IMG/VR virus record: IMGVR_UViG_3300042319_001471
Location: 62,001 to 126,000 of that record
Direction: 5' to 3' (one strand)
DNA: 64,000 bases
Source of the DNA: a virus
Position numbers and translations under genes: made by a program. This document shows, piece by piece, positions 51,478 to 59,350 of the stretch. Position 1 is the stretch's first letter, and every line of letters begins with the position of its first letter. The notes beneath the pieces are model-generated. The model had not been told where the DNA came from. It ran no database searches and worked only from the letters and a program-made list of their open reading frames with translations.

Positions 51478-52293
51478 ATGGGCAAGAAATTTGATCAGAT
51501 ATTTGAAGCGGTTGTGTCACGTTCGGAAATTGGGGGGTACCTTAACGGTGATATTGTAAAGTTCCGTGATGGATATAAGAACACGGAAACTTACAAGTAT
51601 ATGCCATCCACACTCAAGAAAGAAGTGGATGAATTGGCAACTTGTGGACTGAACATCAAGGTATGCCAAGTTGGAGATAAGCAATCGGGATATTCCGTTG
51701 GGAATCAATTCAAACCAGCATCACAGGTCGTTCTCACCATTGCTGCCGATCATGGTGGTGGTAGAACGTATGGTAGAGTCACAGTGACTCCCGACATGGT
51801 TGATATGGTGGATGTGAGCGCAGGAGTTCCAGTTCCAGACAAATTCAAGAAAAAAGACGTTGTGATCATCAAGCCCAAGCAGCTTAAAATCGATCCTAAT
51901 ATCATCACCAATGTCACTGACAAGGGAAATGGCAAGAATACCCCCACCGATCTGAAATTGGCAGGAGAATCCAAGTCTTGGGATTTCACCAAAGAATTGG
52001 GTAATATTTATGATGAAATATTGCAAGAAAAATTTGATTTCAAAAAAGCCGATAGAAATAAAAATGGTGAATTAGAAGATTGGAAAGAAAATATAGGTAA
52101 AAAAGTCTTCGGTGATGATGAAGATGGGGATGAAGAAGAAGATAACGAAGAATGCGGAGAAGAAGACGAACAAGATGCTTGTTATGAAAAAGTAAAATCT
52201 CGATATGATGTATGGCCTAGTGCATATGCCTCTGGAGCATTGGTCAAATGTAGAAAAGTGGGAGCAAAAAATTGGGGAAATAGTGAAAAATAA
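51478..52293 (+). CDS. Late protein with EF-hand-like and WPSAYAS domain
   Basis: 271 residues. MGKKFDQIFEAVVSR has an IFE-A site after a short amphipathic helix. Residues about 15-130 form a beta-rich domain (NGDIVKFRDGYK, GYSVGNQFKPASQVVLTI). DRNKNGELEDWKE (about 192) is an EF-hand-like loop followed by a very acidic stretch. The C-terminus KSRYDVWPSAYASGALVKCRK is a small Cys domain widespread in large phages and giant-virus proteins. Likely virion-packaged; biochemical role unknown. Confidence 0.7.
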   Translation: MGKKFDQIFEAVVSRSEIGGYLNGDIVKFRDGYKNTETYKYMPSTLKKEVDELATCGLNIKVCQVGDKQSGYSVGNQFKPASQVVLTIAADHGGGRTYGRVTVTPDMVDMVDVSAGVPVPDKFKKKDVVIIKPKQLKIDPNIITNVTDKGNGKNTPTDLKLAGESKSWDFTKELGNIYDEILQEKFDFKKADRNKNGELEDWKENIGKKVFGDDEDGDEEEDNEECGEEDEQDACYEKVKSRYDVWPSAYASGALVKCRKVGAKNWGNSEK

Positions 52294-52544
52294 TGGAACA
52301 GATGTCCCAAAGAGAATTACTGGAAAATTTACGTGATTGGTTTGCTCCTCATGTAGATAAGGAAGGTAAAAAATTTAAAGGTTGGATCAATTGTAAAACG
52401 GGAGGTCCATGTGGTAGGAAGGATACCTCAAAAGGTTCTTACCCTGCATGTAGAGCTACAAAGGCAGACTGTAAAAAAATAAAAGGTAAGATGTATAAAA
52501 AGAAAAGCTCCAAAAGAGTTAATTGGGGAAAAAAGAATAAATAA
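52293..52544 (+). CDS. Small basic Cys protein (GPCGRK domain)
   Basis: 83 residues. FKGWINCKTGGPCGRKD then YPACRATKADCKK (residues about 28-62) is a compact Cys-rich basic domain that in other large phages sits beside or is fused to the WPSAYAS and RARHKC domains seen in the two neighbouring genes. The start overlaps the upstream stop, and the TAA lies within the next late promoter. Confidence 0.7.
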   Translation: MEQMSQRELLENLRDWFAPHVDKEGKKFKGWINCKTGGPCGRKDTSKGSYPACRATKADCKKIKGKMYKKKSSKRVNWGKKNK

Positions 52545-52548
52545 TAAT
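52537..52548 (+). promoter_or_regulatory. Late promoter before 52549
   Basis: ATAAATAATAAT abuts ATG 52549 and contains the stop of the upstream gene. Confidence 0.6.
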
Positions 52549-53241
52549 ATGGCACAATTCAATAACAAAGACCAGCGCAATTTGGAAGAACTTCTTGAGG
52601 AAGGATGGATGGATCGTCTCAAGGCACGGGGAGCCGAAGCTCTGGGTTCCGCCAAGGGTTTGGGTCAACAAATCAAAGGTGGTTTTCAACAAGCTGGTGG
52701 TTCTGCCCTTAGCAAAGCTGGAGATTGGATTGAAAGTGATAAGTTATCCAGAAAAGGTCAGGAATATTCCCAACAAGGTCAACAAGCATCGGGAGAAGGT
52801 ATGGTTTCTGGTCACAATGCTAAAGTCCAGTATCTTCAAAAGAATATTGACAAACGTATTGACTCATTTGTCGCTGATATTAAAAATGATATTAAAAAGC
52901 TTGGGTTGGACATTGGTAACATTGAAATTGTGTCTGGTATCAATGCTGCTCTCGGACACCTCAAGAAAAGCGTGAGTGGTGCAACACCTCCTCCGCTACC
53001 ACAACAATCTGGTGCAACACCTCCCCCTTTACCAAAACAATCTGGTGCAACACCTCCTCCTTTACCAAAACAATCTGGTGCAACACCTCCTCCTTTACCA
53101 CAACAGCAAATGGATGTAGAGAATTCTGAAATAATTCAAAACCCAAACAAGAGCAAGATTGTGCAAAACCGCTTAGATAAATATCTTCCGGGTTCTCCAT
53201 CAGAGGCAGAAGAGGATTTGGATAAATTATTCTGGAAATAA
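52549..53241 (+). CDS. Late repeat protein with CTS-like start
   Basis: 230 residues. The first 25 residues (FNNKDQRNLEELLEEGWMDRL) give a helix with an LEE-G site. Residues 25-85 are Gly/Gln/Ser/Lys-rich, then a helical part, then four SGATPPPLPxQ repeats (about 143-186) and an acidic end. Probably internal head or scaffold-associated; the Pro-rich repeats may be a spacer. The 3' end overlaps the convergent clamp-loader gene by 15 bp. Confidence 0.65.
   Translation: MAQFNNKDQRNLEELLEEGWMDRLKARGAEALGSAKGLGQQIKGGFQQAGGSALSKAGDWIESDKLSRKGQEYSQQGQQASGEGMVSGHNAKVQYLQKNIDKRIDSFVADIKNDIKKLGLDIGNIEIVSGINAALGHLKKSVSGATPPPLPQQSGATPPPLPKQSGATPPPLPKQSGATPPPLPQQQMDVENSEIIQNPNKSKIVQNRLDKYLPGSPSEAEEDLDKLFWK
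52975..53106 (+). repeat. 33-bp tandem repeats (4 copies)
   Basis: Four consecutive 33-nt units encoding SGATPPPLP(Q/K)Q, differing at a few bases. Confidence 0.9.
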
Positions 53242-54150
53242 TTCCTCAAGCTGTAGCAAGCAAGCAATAGCACAAATCTCTCTGTCCGTAACGGACATCA
53301 TCTTAAACAGGCTCTCCGCAATGATAAGGATAGCCTGTTTTTTTGTGGTATCATCCATGGAGAGATCGTAGAAATAATTCAAAAGGTCTTTCAACAAAGA
53401 TTCGTGATCGGAATCGAATAATTCCTCGTTCTCAATCAGGAATTTACGTGTTTTCAAAGTATCTCCCGATTGGAGATTGGTGTAAATCAAATCCATCACC
53501 TGATTGGTGTCTTTTTTCGTCTCAATGGAGAGAATACCGGATTTGGAATATTTTTCCAATTCATTGATACATTTTCTGATATCAGGATAATGGCTTTTGA
53601 TCAGGGCAACCAAAGGTTTCTTCTGGTTATCAGGAATCTCAACATTTTCCTTTTTCAGAATCTCCAGACACCTACGGGTGACATCTTTCAGGGATGTATG
53701 GAGCGTGAGACTCTGGCAACGGGATTGTAGGGCGGGTTCAATCTTATATTTATTATTACCAGTTAGGATGAATCTGGTGGTTGATGCGTAAGACTCCATC
53801 ACATTGCGAAGAGCATTTTGAGCATTTTTGCTTTGCCCATCACACTCATCAAGGATGATGATTTTCAACCCCCCGTCAAAGCTTCTTGTCTGTGCAAACC
53901 CAATTACTTTTTCCCTGATGGTGTCAATACCATTCTCATCGGAAGCATTTATATATAAAAAGTCACAGTTGAGAATATCTTTGGCGATGATTTTAGCTAA
54001 GGTGGTTTTTCCCACTCCGGGTTTACCAGTCAACAATAAATGGGGTATTTTTTTACCAAAATTTTGAATAATTTTTCTAGTATTATCATCTACCATCAGA
54101 TCATCCAAGGTCTGTGGTCTGTATTTTTCCACCCAAATTTGCTCTTCCAT
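53227..54150 (-). CDS. 44: Clamp loader ATPase subunit gp44-like
   Basis: 307 residues, RFC/AAA+ family. RFC box II-like WVEKYRPQTLDDLM (residues 6-19), Walker A GKPGVGKTT (about 43-51), Walker B IILDECD (about 98), and the SRC motif in LQSRCQSL (about 140; arginine finger) are visible. It loads gp45 with gp62; no gp62 is recognised here. Its plus-strand neighbour ends convergently. Confidence 0.92.
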   Translation of the reverse strand: MEEQIWVEKYRPQTLDDLMVDDNTRKIIQNFGKKIPHLLLTGKPGVGKTTLAKIIAKDILNCDFLYINASDENGIDTIREKVIGFAQTRSFDGGLKIIILDECDGQSKNAQNALRNVMESYASTTRFILTGNNKYKIEPALQSRCQSLTLHTSLKDVTRRCLEILKKENVEIPDNQKKPLVALIKSHYPDIRKCINELEKYSKSGILSIETKKDTNQVMDLIYTNLQSGDTLKTRKFLIENEELFDSDHESLLKDLLNYFYDLSMDDTTKKQAILIIAESLFKMMSVTDREICAIACLLQLEELFPE

Positions 54151-54170
54151 GATTGGAAATTATCACACAT

Positions 54171-54923
54171 TCAAGACAAATCAAGCCCGATTGAGTGATT
54201 TGAGCGTTCATCGATAGTTCTAACAAGATTAGCACAATCCAATAAACTAGAAAATGTGCCAACGTCGAACCAAAATCCATCCAATTTCTCAACCCCTACA
54301 CCTTCTTTATCATTCATCAAACGAATCAGGTCAACGATTTCCAGTTCTCCCCTAGCAGATGGTTTTACCTTTTTAGCCATTTCCACAACTTCATTGGAAA
54401 ACACGTAAAGACCAATCACAGCATCCTCTGAGATGAATTCCTTGGGTTTTTCCACAATTTGAATAATATTATCGTTTTCATCCGTTTCAACTACACCATA
54501 TGCTGAAGGGTCTTTTACCTTGTAGGTGTAAATAGTGTTTGGTTGGGGATGAATGGGGGAATTGCCAATAATGACATTATCTCCAAGAATTAAGCATATT
54601 TCATCAGCATCTTTGATAAATTCCTCTCCAACAATGAAAGCATCCACCAATCCCTTTGGGGAATCTTGAATAGCGTAAGAAAGATTCAATCCGAATTTAC
54701 TTCCATCTCCAAGCAGAATCTTGAATTGTTTCTGTTGATCCTCATCGGCATTAATAATGAGAATGTCAACATATCCCATATCCTTCAGTGTTTGGAGTGG
54801 AAATGCAATGACGGGCTTATTGTATAAATTTAAAAGCTGTTTTGATATTACCTTGGTTACAGGGTAAAGACGGGTTGCCCTCCCACCCGAAAGCACAATA
54901 CCACGCTTAATATTCTCTTGCAT
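54171..54923 (-). CDS. Sugar-nucleotide thymidylyltransferase (RmlA-like)
   Basis: 250 residues. GIVLSGGRATRLYPVTKVISKQLL (residues 8-31) is the nucleotidyltransferase signature, LILGDNV (about 90) carries the metal Asp, and IVEKPKEFIS (about 135) and RGELEIVDLI (about 170) match RmlA. Would activate glucose-1-phosphate or a similar sugar for phage glycosyltransferases. Overlaps the epimerase-like gene by 17 bp, so both are one unit. Confidence 0.88.
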   Translation of the reverse strand: MQENIKRGIVLSGGRATRLYPVTKVISKQLLNLYNKPVIAFPLQTLKDMGYVDILIINADEDQQKQFKILLGDGSKFGLNLSYAIQDSPKGLVDAFIVGEEFIKDADEICLILGDNVIIGNSPIHPQPNTIYTYKVKDPSAYGVVETDENDNIIQIVEKPKEFISEDAVIGLYVFSNEVVEMAKKVKPSARGELEIVDLIRLMNDKEGVGVEKLDGFWFDVGTFSSLLDCANLVRTIDERSNHSIGLDLS

Positions 54924-55821
54924 ATTTTTCCTCTATTTCTTGTTTGATTCTCTTGTCTTCCGCTTGTTTCTCAAGCATTTTATTGAAGCATTCTTTCATT
55001 ACATCTTTCTCAAATCGCATCTCATAGATTTCCTTCGATTTTGAGCCATCCAGAACGCAATTGCTCCTACCCGTGGCAATGGGAAGATCGGCAAGATATA
55101 CGAATTTCCAATTATCGTTGTGGAAACCGTATTCTTTCATAATATCACATACTTCCTGAGTGGTCAATGCCCCCGGATTGATGACATTGTAGATGTTCTG
55201 TCCTTTCCATTTACCGACTTTTTTAATCAAAAGATTTCTTACAAATTCGCAGAAATCGGGAATATATGTCTTGGAATTGCGGAAATTGATCAGATCGTTG
55301 TATTGTCTAATTTTGTTCAAATAATTCCTACCAGATGATTCGTAATGGAATGGCATACGAACGCGCAGAATTATATTATCCATGGTTTTTGATAGGTTTT
55401 CAAAAGCGTGTTTGGATTTGGAGTAGAATGAAGCCCTGTTACAGAACAATCCATAATTCGGGGAATCTTCCTCACTCCACACTTTCTCATAACCATCATA
55501 AACACAACCAGATGAGATATGAAGATAATTTATATTTCTGGTATTGCATATGGCATTCACTCTTAGAGGAGATGTTGTGTTCAAATCCCAACAAAGCTCT
55601 TTTTTTTTCTCAGCTTCGTCAATATTGGGTCTTCCCGTGAATCCTGAACAATTGATCACCGTGTCAATATCATTATTGAGAAGAAATTTATGTAATGTAT
55701 TTGCATTGTGGTAATCCATTTCTTTAGCCGATTGGATAATCACGTTAAAATCATTTTTCAGATGATTGAAGAGGTGATTGCTGACGTAACCTTTTCCTAA
55801 AATTAATAAATTAAGCTTCAT
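54907..55821 (-). CDS. NAD-dependent sugar epimerase/dehydratase-like (RmlD type)
   Basis: 304 residues from ATG 55821; the frame is open to 55935 but the Rossmann strand starts at MKLNLLILGKGYVSNHL. GKGYVSNHL is a variant GxGxxG; SGCVYDG (about residue 115) and YSKSKHAFE (about 147) give the SYK-type catalytic set, with Tyr-xxx-Lys as YSKSK. Probably reduces or epimerises the activated sugar from the RmlA-like step. Overlaps the small gene upstream by 11 bp. Confidence 0.8.
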   Translation of the reverse strand: MKLNLLILGKGYVSNHLFNHLKNDFNVIIQSAKEMDYHNANTLHKFLLNNDIDTVINCSGFTGRPNIDEAEKKKELCWDLNTTSPLRVNAICNTRNINYLHISSGCVYDGYEKVWSEEDSPNYGLFCNRASFYSKSKHAFENLSKTMDNIILRVRMPFHYESSGRNYLNKIRQYNDLINFRNSKTYIPDFCEFVRNLLIKKVGKWKGQNIYNVINPGALTTQEVCDIMKEYGFHNDNWKFVYLADLPIATGRSNCVLDGSKSKEIYEMRFEKDVMKECFNKMLEKQAEDKRIKQEIEEKYAREY

Positions 55822-56029
55822 ATACGTTTTCAATAAATTCCCGAACGTTTTCCAAATTACAAATATCATTTTCGTATAGATATCCCTGTATGCCCTCACA
55901 TAAATCATCAGCCATTTGGGAAATCTCTTCGTCATCCACGGTATGAAGGAAATCCTGTAAATCCATAATGGATTTGATGATTTTCTCTTCGTGTAGTTCC
56001 AATTTTTTCAGTATCGTATTCTTTTTCAT
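55811..56029 (-). CDS. Hypothetical 72-residue acidic helical protein
   Basis: Acidic and helical, no family recognised. Preceded by a late motif (CTAAATAAATTCC) and overlapping the epimerase-like gene, so it may lead the sugar operon. Confidence 0.6.
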   Translation of the reverse strand: MKKNTILKKLELHEEKIIKSIMDLQDFLHTVDDEEISQMADDLCEGIQGYLYENDICNLENVREFIENVYEA

Positions 56030-56036
56030 CGATGTA

Positions 56037-56049
56037 GGAATTTATTTAG
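56037..56049 (-). promoter_or_regulatory. Late promoter before 56029 (divergent pair)
   Basis: CTAAATAAATTCC on the minus strand, 7 nt before ATG 56029. Confidence 0.5.
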
Positions 56050-56067
56050 AGTTTTTCATATGTCAAC

Positions 56068-56077
56068 ATTAAATAAT
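56068..56077 (+). promoter_or_regulatory. Late promoter before 56081 (divergent pair)
   Basis: ATTAAATAAT ends 3 nt before ATG 56081, and shows that ATG 56060 is unlikely to be the start. Confidence 0.6.
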
Positions 56078-56080
56078 CGT

Positions 56081-57289
56081 ATGCCGAAGATTTCTCAAAT
56101 ACCATCCGCAACATTACCCATTATTGGTAATGAAGTGGCTATCATCAATCAAAATGGAAGCACTTATTCCAGTGTTTTGAGTAATTTTATTGGGCGGGGT
56201 TCTGATGTTTCTACCTTATCTGCCAATTGGCAAAACACTTACACCACATTTTCCTCAAATTCCGCCAATTATGCAAAGGTTAATGTCAATAATAATTTTT
56301 CATCTACCCAAACGTTCACCACAAGTTCAATAAATGTCGGAGGATTTCCTTTATCTGCGACAGTGGGTGGTAATAGTTTGTTTGGTGGTAATCGCGCAGG
56401 TAACGGTGCCACATGCGCATGTTTCTCCAATTTCCTTGGTTATAACGCAGGTAACGGTGCCACGAACGCATCCAACTCCAATTTCTTTGGTCGATGTTCA
56501 GGTAACGGTGCCACGAACGCATCCAACTCCAATTTCTTTGGTAATGGTGTAGGTAACGGTGCCACATGCGCATCCAACTCCAATTTCTTTGGTAATGGTG
56601 TAGGTAACTGTGCCACATGCGCATCCAACTCCAATTTCCTTGGTTATAACGCAGGTAACGGTGCCACATGCGCATCCAACTCCAATTTCTTTGGTCGATG
56701 TTCAGGTAACGGTGCCACGATCGCATCCAACTCCAATTTCCTTGGTAATGGCGCAGGTAACGGTGCCACAGGCGCATTTAGATCCAATTTCCTTGGTTAT
56801 AACGCAGGTAACGGTGCCACGTTCACAAACAACTCCAATTTCTTTGGTTCAAACGCAGGTAACGGTGTCACGAACACAGGTAACTCCAATTTCTTTGGTT
56901 CAAACGCAGGTAACGGTGCCACGAACGCATCCAACTCCAATTTCTTTGGTCGATGTTCAGGTAACGGTGCCACAAACGCATCCAACTCCAATTTCTTTGG
57001 TAATCGCGCAGGTTACTGTGCCACATGCGCATCCAACTCCAATTTCCTTGGTTATAACGCAGGTAACGGTGCCACAAACGCATGTCACTCTATATTCATT
57101 GGTTATAACGCAGGTAACGGTGCCTCTCTATCAGCTTCAATCGCCCTTGGCTCTTGTGCCATCCCCACATCACACAATCAATTAGTGTTGGGGTCGTCAG
57201 CATACCCACTATCAACTGTTAATAGCGGCAACTGTTTAGTTGTAAACATAAATGGAACTATGAAGAAAATAGCGTTGCTTTCCGTTTAA
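56081..57289 (+). CDS. Repeat-rich tail fibre / adhesin
   Basis: 402 residues. The N-terminus MPKISQIPSATLPIIGNEVAII is typical of phage fibre proteins. Residues about 107-348 are 14 full 17-residue units of the type GNGATxASNSNFFGxxx, a likely trimeric beta-solenoid. The end (ASIALGSCAI, HNQLVLGSSAYPLST, NCLVVNINGTMKKIALLSV) looks like a fibre tip before a chaperone or peptidase domain, which is absent. Likely host recognition or a side fibre. Confidence 0.75.
   Translation: MPKISQIPSATLPIIGNEVAIINQNGSTYSSVLSNFIGRGSDVSTLSANWQNTYTTFSSNSANYAKVNVNNNFSSTQTFTTSSINVGGFPLSATVGGNSLFGGNRAGNGATCACFSNFLGYNAGNGATNASNSNFFGRCSGNGATNASNSNFFGNGVGNGATCASNSNFFGNGVGNCATCASNSNFLGYNAGNGATCASNSNFFGRCSGNGATIASNSNFLGNGAGNGATGAFRSNFLGYNAGNGATFTNNSNFFGSNAGNGVTNTGNSNFFGSNAGNGATNASNSNFFGRCSGNGATNASNSNFFGNRAGYCATCASNSNFLGYNAGNGATNACHSIFIGYNAGNGASLSASIALGSCAIPTSHNQLVLGSSAYPLSTVNSGNCLVVNINGTMKKIALLSV
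56399..57124 (+). repeat. 51-bp tandem repeats in the fibre gene
   Basis: GGTAACGGTGCC-type unit starts recur every 51 nt from 56399 to 57113 without a single length change: 15 registers, 14 full units. Units form subtypes (GYNAG, GRCSG, GNGVG, GSNAG) in mosaic order, a sign of recombination among units. Confidence 0.92.
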
Positions 57290-57294
57290 TGTTA

Positions 57295-57302
57295 TATAAA
57301 TA
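57295..57302 (+). promoter_or_regulatory. Late promoter, TATAAATA
   Basis: Perfect T4 consensus TATAAATA, 5 nt before ATG 57308. Confidence 0.75.
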
Positions 57303-57307
57303 GCAAT

Positions 57308-58180
57308 ATGATAAAAAATGCTATTTTTCATATTGAGGGGGGGTTGGGTAAAAACATTGTAGCCACTTCGGTTATCCGTTCCTATAAAAAGGAACATCCA
57401 ATCCACAACATTATAGTAAATTCTGCATATCCTGACATTTTTCAAGGAAATCCTGATATTGATAGGTGTTATCTATTGGGAAATACTCCGTATTTTTATG
57501 AGGACTTTATCTTCGATAAAGATTGTGAAATATTTGCACATGATCCATATAAAACAACAAATCATATCACCAAACAACAACCTCTGGTGAAATCGTGGTG
57601 TGATATGATAGGGATTAATTACGATGGTTTAAATCCAAACATTTATTTTAATTTTAGGGAAGGGGAAATACCCAGAGCGTTACTACCTCAAACTGATAAA
57701 CCCATTCTCATCTTCCAACCATTTGGAGGCGCACAAAACCAAGAATTTCCATACTCATGGACAAGGGATATTCATCCTTTCATTGCTCAACAAATAATCA
57801 ATAATCTTAAAGAACAATATACGATATTGCATATTTGTCACCCCCACCATCCTCAATTACAAAATGTGATTCGCTATGATAAAAATCAAAATAAAAAGAT
57901 TTTATGTGCCATGTTGAATCTTTCTAAAAAAAGAATTCTAATCGACTCTTCTTTACAACATGCTGCGGCTGCCATGGGATTACCATCAACAGTGGTGTGG
58001 GTTGGGACACAACCGGAAGTATTTGGTTATGACATGCATAATAATATAACTCCCCCTGTTACCTTTCCAAAGGGTAATATTAATTCGTATTTATATGATT
58101 ATAGTTTCAATGGAATCATCCATGAATGCCCATATGATAATATTTATCAAATTTTCAATATCGAAAACATCATAAAATGA
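57308..58180 (+). CDS. Glycosyltransferase family 9-like (GT-B)
   Basis: 290 residues. IEGGLGKNIVATSVIRSYKKE (residues 8-28) is the GT9/heptosyltransferase-type N-terminal loop, PILIFQPFGGAQNQEF (about 133) the interdomain strand and acceptor loop, and LIDSSLQHAAAAMGLPSTVVWVG (about 215) the donor-binding site. Coupled to the sulfotransferase by ATGA overlap. A late-expressed glycan-building gene beside a fibre gene suggests virion glycosylation. Confidence 0.75.
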   Translation: MIKNAIFHIEGGLGKNIVATSVIRSYKKEHPIHNIIVNSAYPDIFQGNPDIDRCYLLGNTPYFYEDFIFDKDCEIFAHDPYKTTNHITKQQPLVKSWCDMIGINYDGLNPNIYFNFREGEIPRALLPQTDKPILIFQPFGGAQNQEFPYSWTRDIHPFIAQQIINNLKEQYTILHICHPHHPQLQNVIRYDKNQNKKILCAMLNLSKKRILIDSSLQHAAAAMGLPSTVVWVGTQPEVFGYDMHNNITPPVTFPKGNINSYLYDYSFNGIIHECPYDNIYQIFNIENIIK

Positions 58181-58968
58181 GAGATATATTTTATGTGTCT
58201 GGCTTACCCAGATCGGGAAGCACTCTTCTGATGAATCTGATGGCACAAAATCCTAAAGTATTCTGTACTCCTACATCGGGTTTGAATCAATTGATGAATA
58301 ATATCAAAACATCGTGGGGTAATATCATTGAACATCGATCTGATAAAAACGCTGGTAATGATGAAAATTTGAAGCGTATCCTCAACACTGTATTACATTC
58401 CTACCATAATACCGAAAAACCGTATGTCATCGACAAATGTAGGGGGTGGGGATTCTCCATTGAAATGTTGGAGGCAATCACCAATAAAAAAACCAAGATC
58501 ATAGCACCAGTTAGAGATATAAAGGATGTTCTTGCGTCTTTCGAATTATTATATCGAAAGGGTTCCTACAAGTTCAACCCCCAAGGACCAATGCCCCAAT
58601 GTTTAACAACTGAAGGTAGGATGATGCATTGGGCAAGTTTGGAGGGGGAAGTCGGTGCTGCTTACGCAATATTGAAGGATGCTTTTTTAAGAGGATTGGG
58701 GGATAGATTCCTTTTGGTGGATTATGATTACCTGACACATAATCCTAAAATTGTCATGGACGTAATTTGGGATTTCCTCAATATACCCAAATGTGAACAT
58801 GATTTTGAAAACATATTGAACCAAACACCAGAAGATGATGGTGTTTATAATTATGTCGATTTACATAAAATTAAGAGTAAAGTCACCCCATCCAGTTCAA
58901 AAGCTAAAGAAATTTTGGGGGATGAAATATGTAAAGGATTGGATGGTTATGAATTTTGGAAGAAATGA
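58177..58968 (+). CDS. Sulfotransferase
   Basis: 263 residues. GLPRSGSTLL (residues 9-18) is the 5'-phosphosulfate loop of PAPS-dependent sulfotransferases, and APVRDIKDVLASF (about 111-123) holds the 3'-phosphate-binding Arg. The Gly-rich late loop of the cytosolic type is not clear. Would transfer sulfate from PAPS to a hydroxyl, most simply on the glycan made by the coupled glycosyltransferase. Sulfotransferases are uncommon in T4-like phages. Confidence 0.85.
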   Translation: MRDIFYVSGLPRSGSTLLMNLMAQNPKVFCTPTSGLNQLMNNIKTSWGNIIEHRSDKNAGNDENLKRILNTVLHSYHNTEKPYVIDKCRGWGFSIEMLEAITNKKTKIIAPVRDIKDVLASFELLYRKGSYKFNPQGPMPQCLTTEGRMMHWASLEGEVGAAYAILKDAFLRGLGDRFLLVDYDYLTHNPKIVMDVIWDFLNIPKCEHDFENILNQTPEDDGVYNYVDLHKIKSKVTPSSSKAKEILGDEICKGLDGYEFWKK

Positions 58969-58980
58969 CTAAATAATGAT
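58969..58980 (+). promoter_or_regulatory. Late promoter before 58981
   Basis: CTAAATAATGAT abuts ATG 58981; it starts at the upstream stop codon. Confidence 0.65.
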
Positions 58981-59346
58981 ATGTCTATACTAGGTAATAA
59001 CACACTACCACCACCCCCGACACCCAATAAGGAAGTCCTATTGAAACAAGCGGTATCCCGTATCAAAAATCTTTCCAAGGAATGTTTCAGTAATTTGGTG
59101 AGAACCCAACGAGAAGGTATTGAGATTGTTTGGGAGGACGAAACCCTCACTCCGCAGGAAATAATTGATGAGATGGGGTCGGATGTTTTTAAGATTTTTC
59201 AATTCCATGGGGAGCTTACACAATTTATTCTGATGTTGGCCAAAGGGGATGGAGCAACGGTTGATGTCAAGTATCCCACCCACTCATTTACCGCAAACCT
59301 CAGTGCTGGAACTATCACCGTCCACGATACACTTTACCAACAATAA
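58981..59346 (+). CDS. Conserved phage structural protein, small
   Basis: 121 residues. Pro-rich start, then helix LLKQAVSRIKNLSKECFSNLVRTQREGIEIVWED and DEMGSDVFKIFQFHGELTQFI (about 55-80), a pattern I recall from unknown small proteins encoded near structural genes in several large phages. Late promoter adjacent. Confidence 0.6.
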   Translation: MSILGNNTLPPPPTPNKEVLLKQAVSRIKNLSKECFSNLVRTQREGIEIVWEDETLTPQEIIDEMGSDVFKIFQFHGELTQFILMLAKGDGATVDVKYPTHSFTANLSAGTITVHDTLYQQ

Positions 59347-59350
59347 TTAT

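Noticed and set aside
53225-53246. AATTATT/AATAATT inverted repeat at the 53.2-kb convergence
   Set aside because: AT-only stem without a T-run; weak as a terminator and inside coding ends.
56060-56081. ATG 56060 as start of the fibre gene
   Set aside because: The late promoter lies downstream of it and abuts ATG 56081.
56316-57083. Several antisense and +1 ORFs across the fibre repeats
   Set aside because: Repeats whose length is a multiple of three keep all frames open; they are shadows.
56399-57124. Regular 51-bp repeats that could suggest CRISPR
   Set aside because: There are no unique spacers; the units are in frame and encode a fibre.
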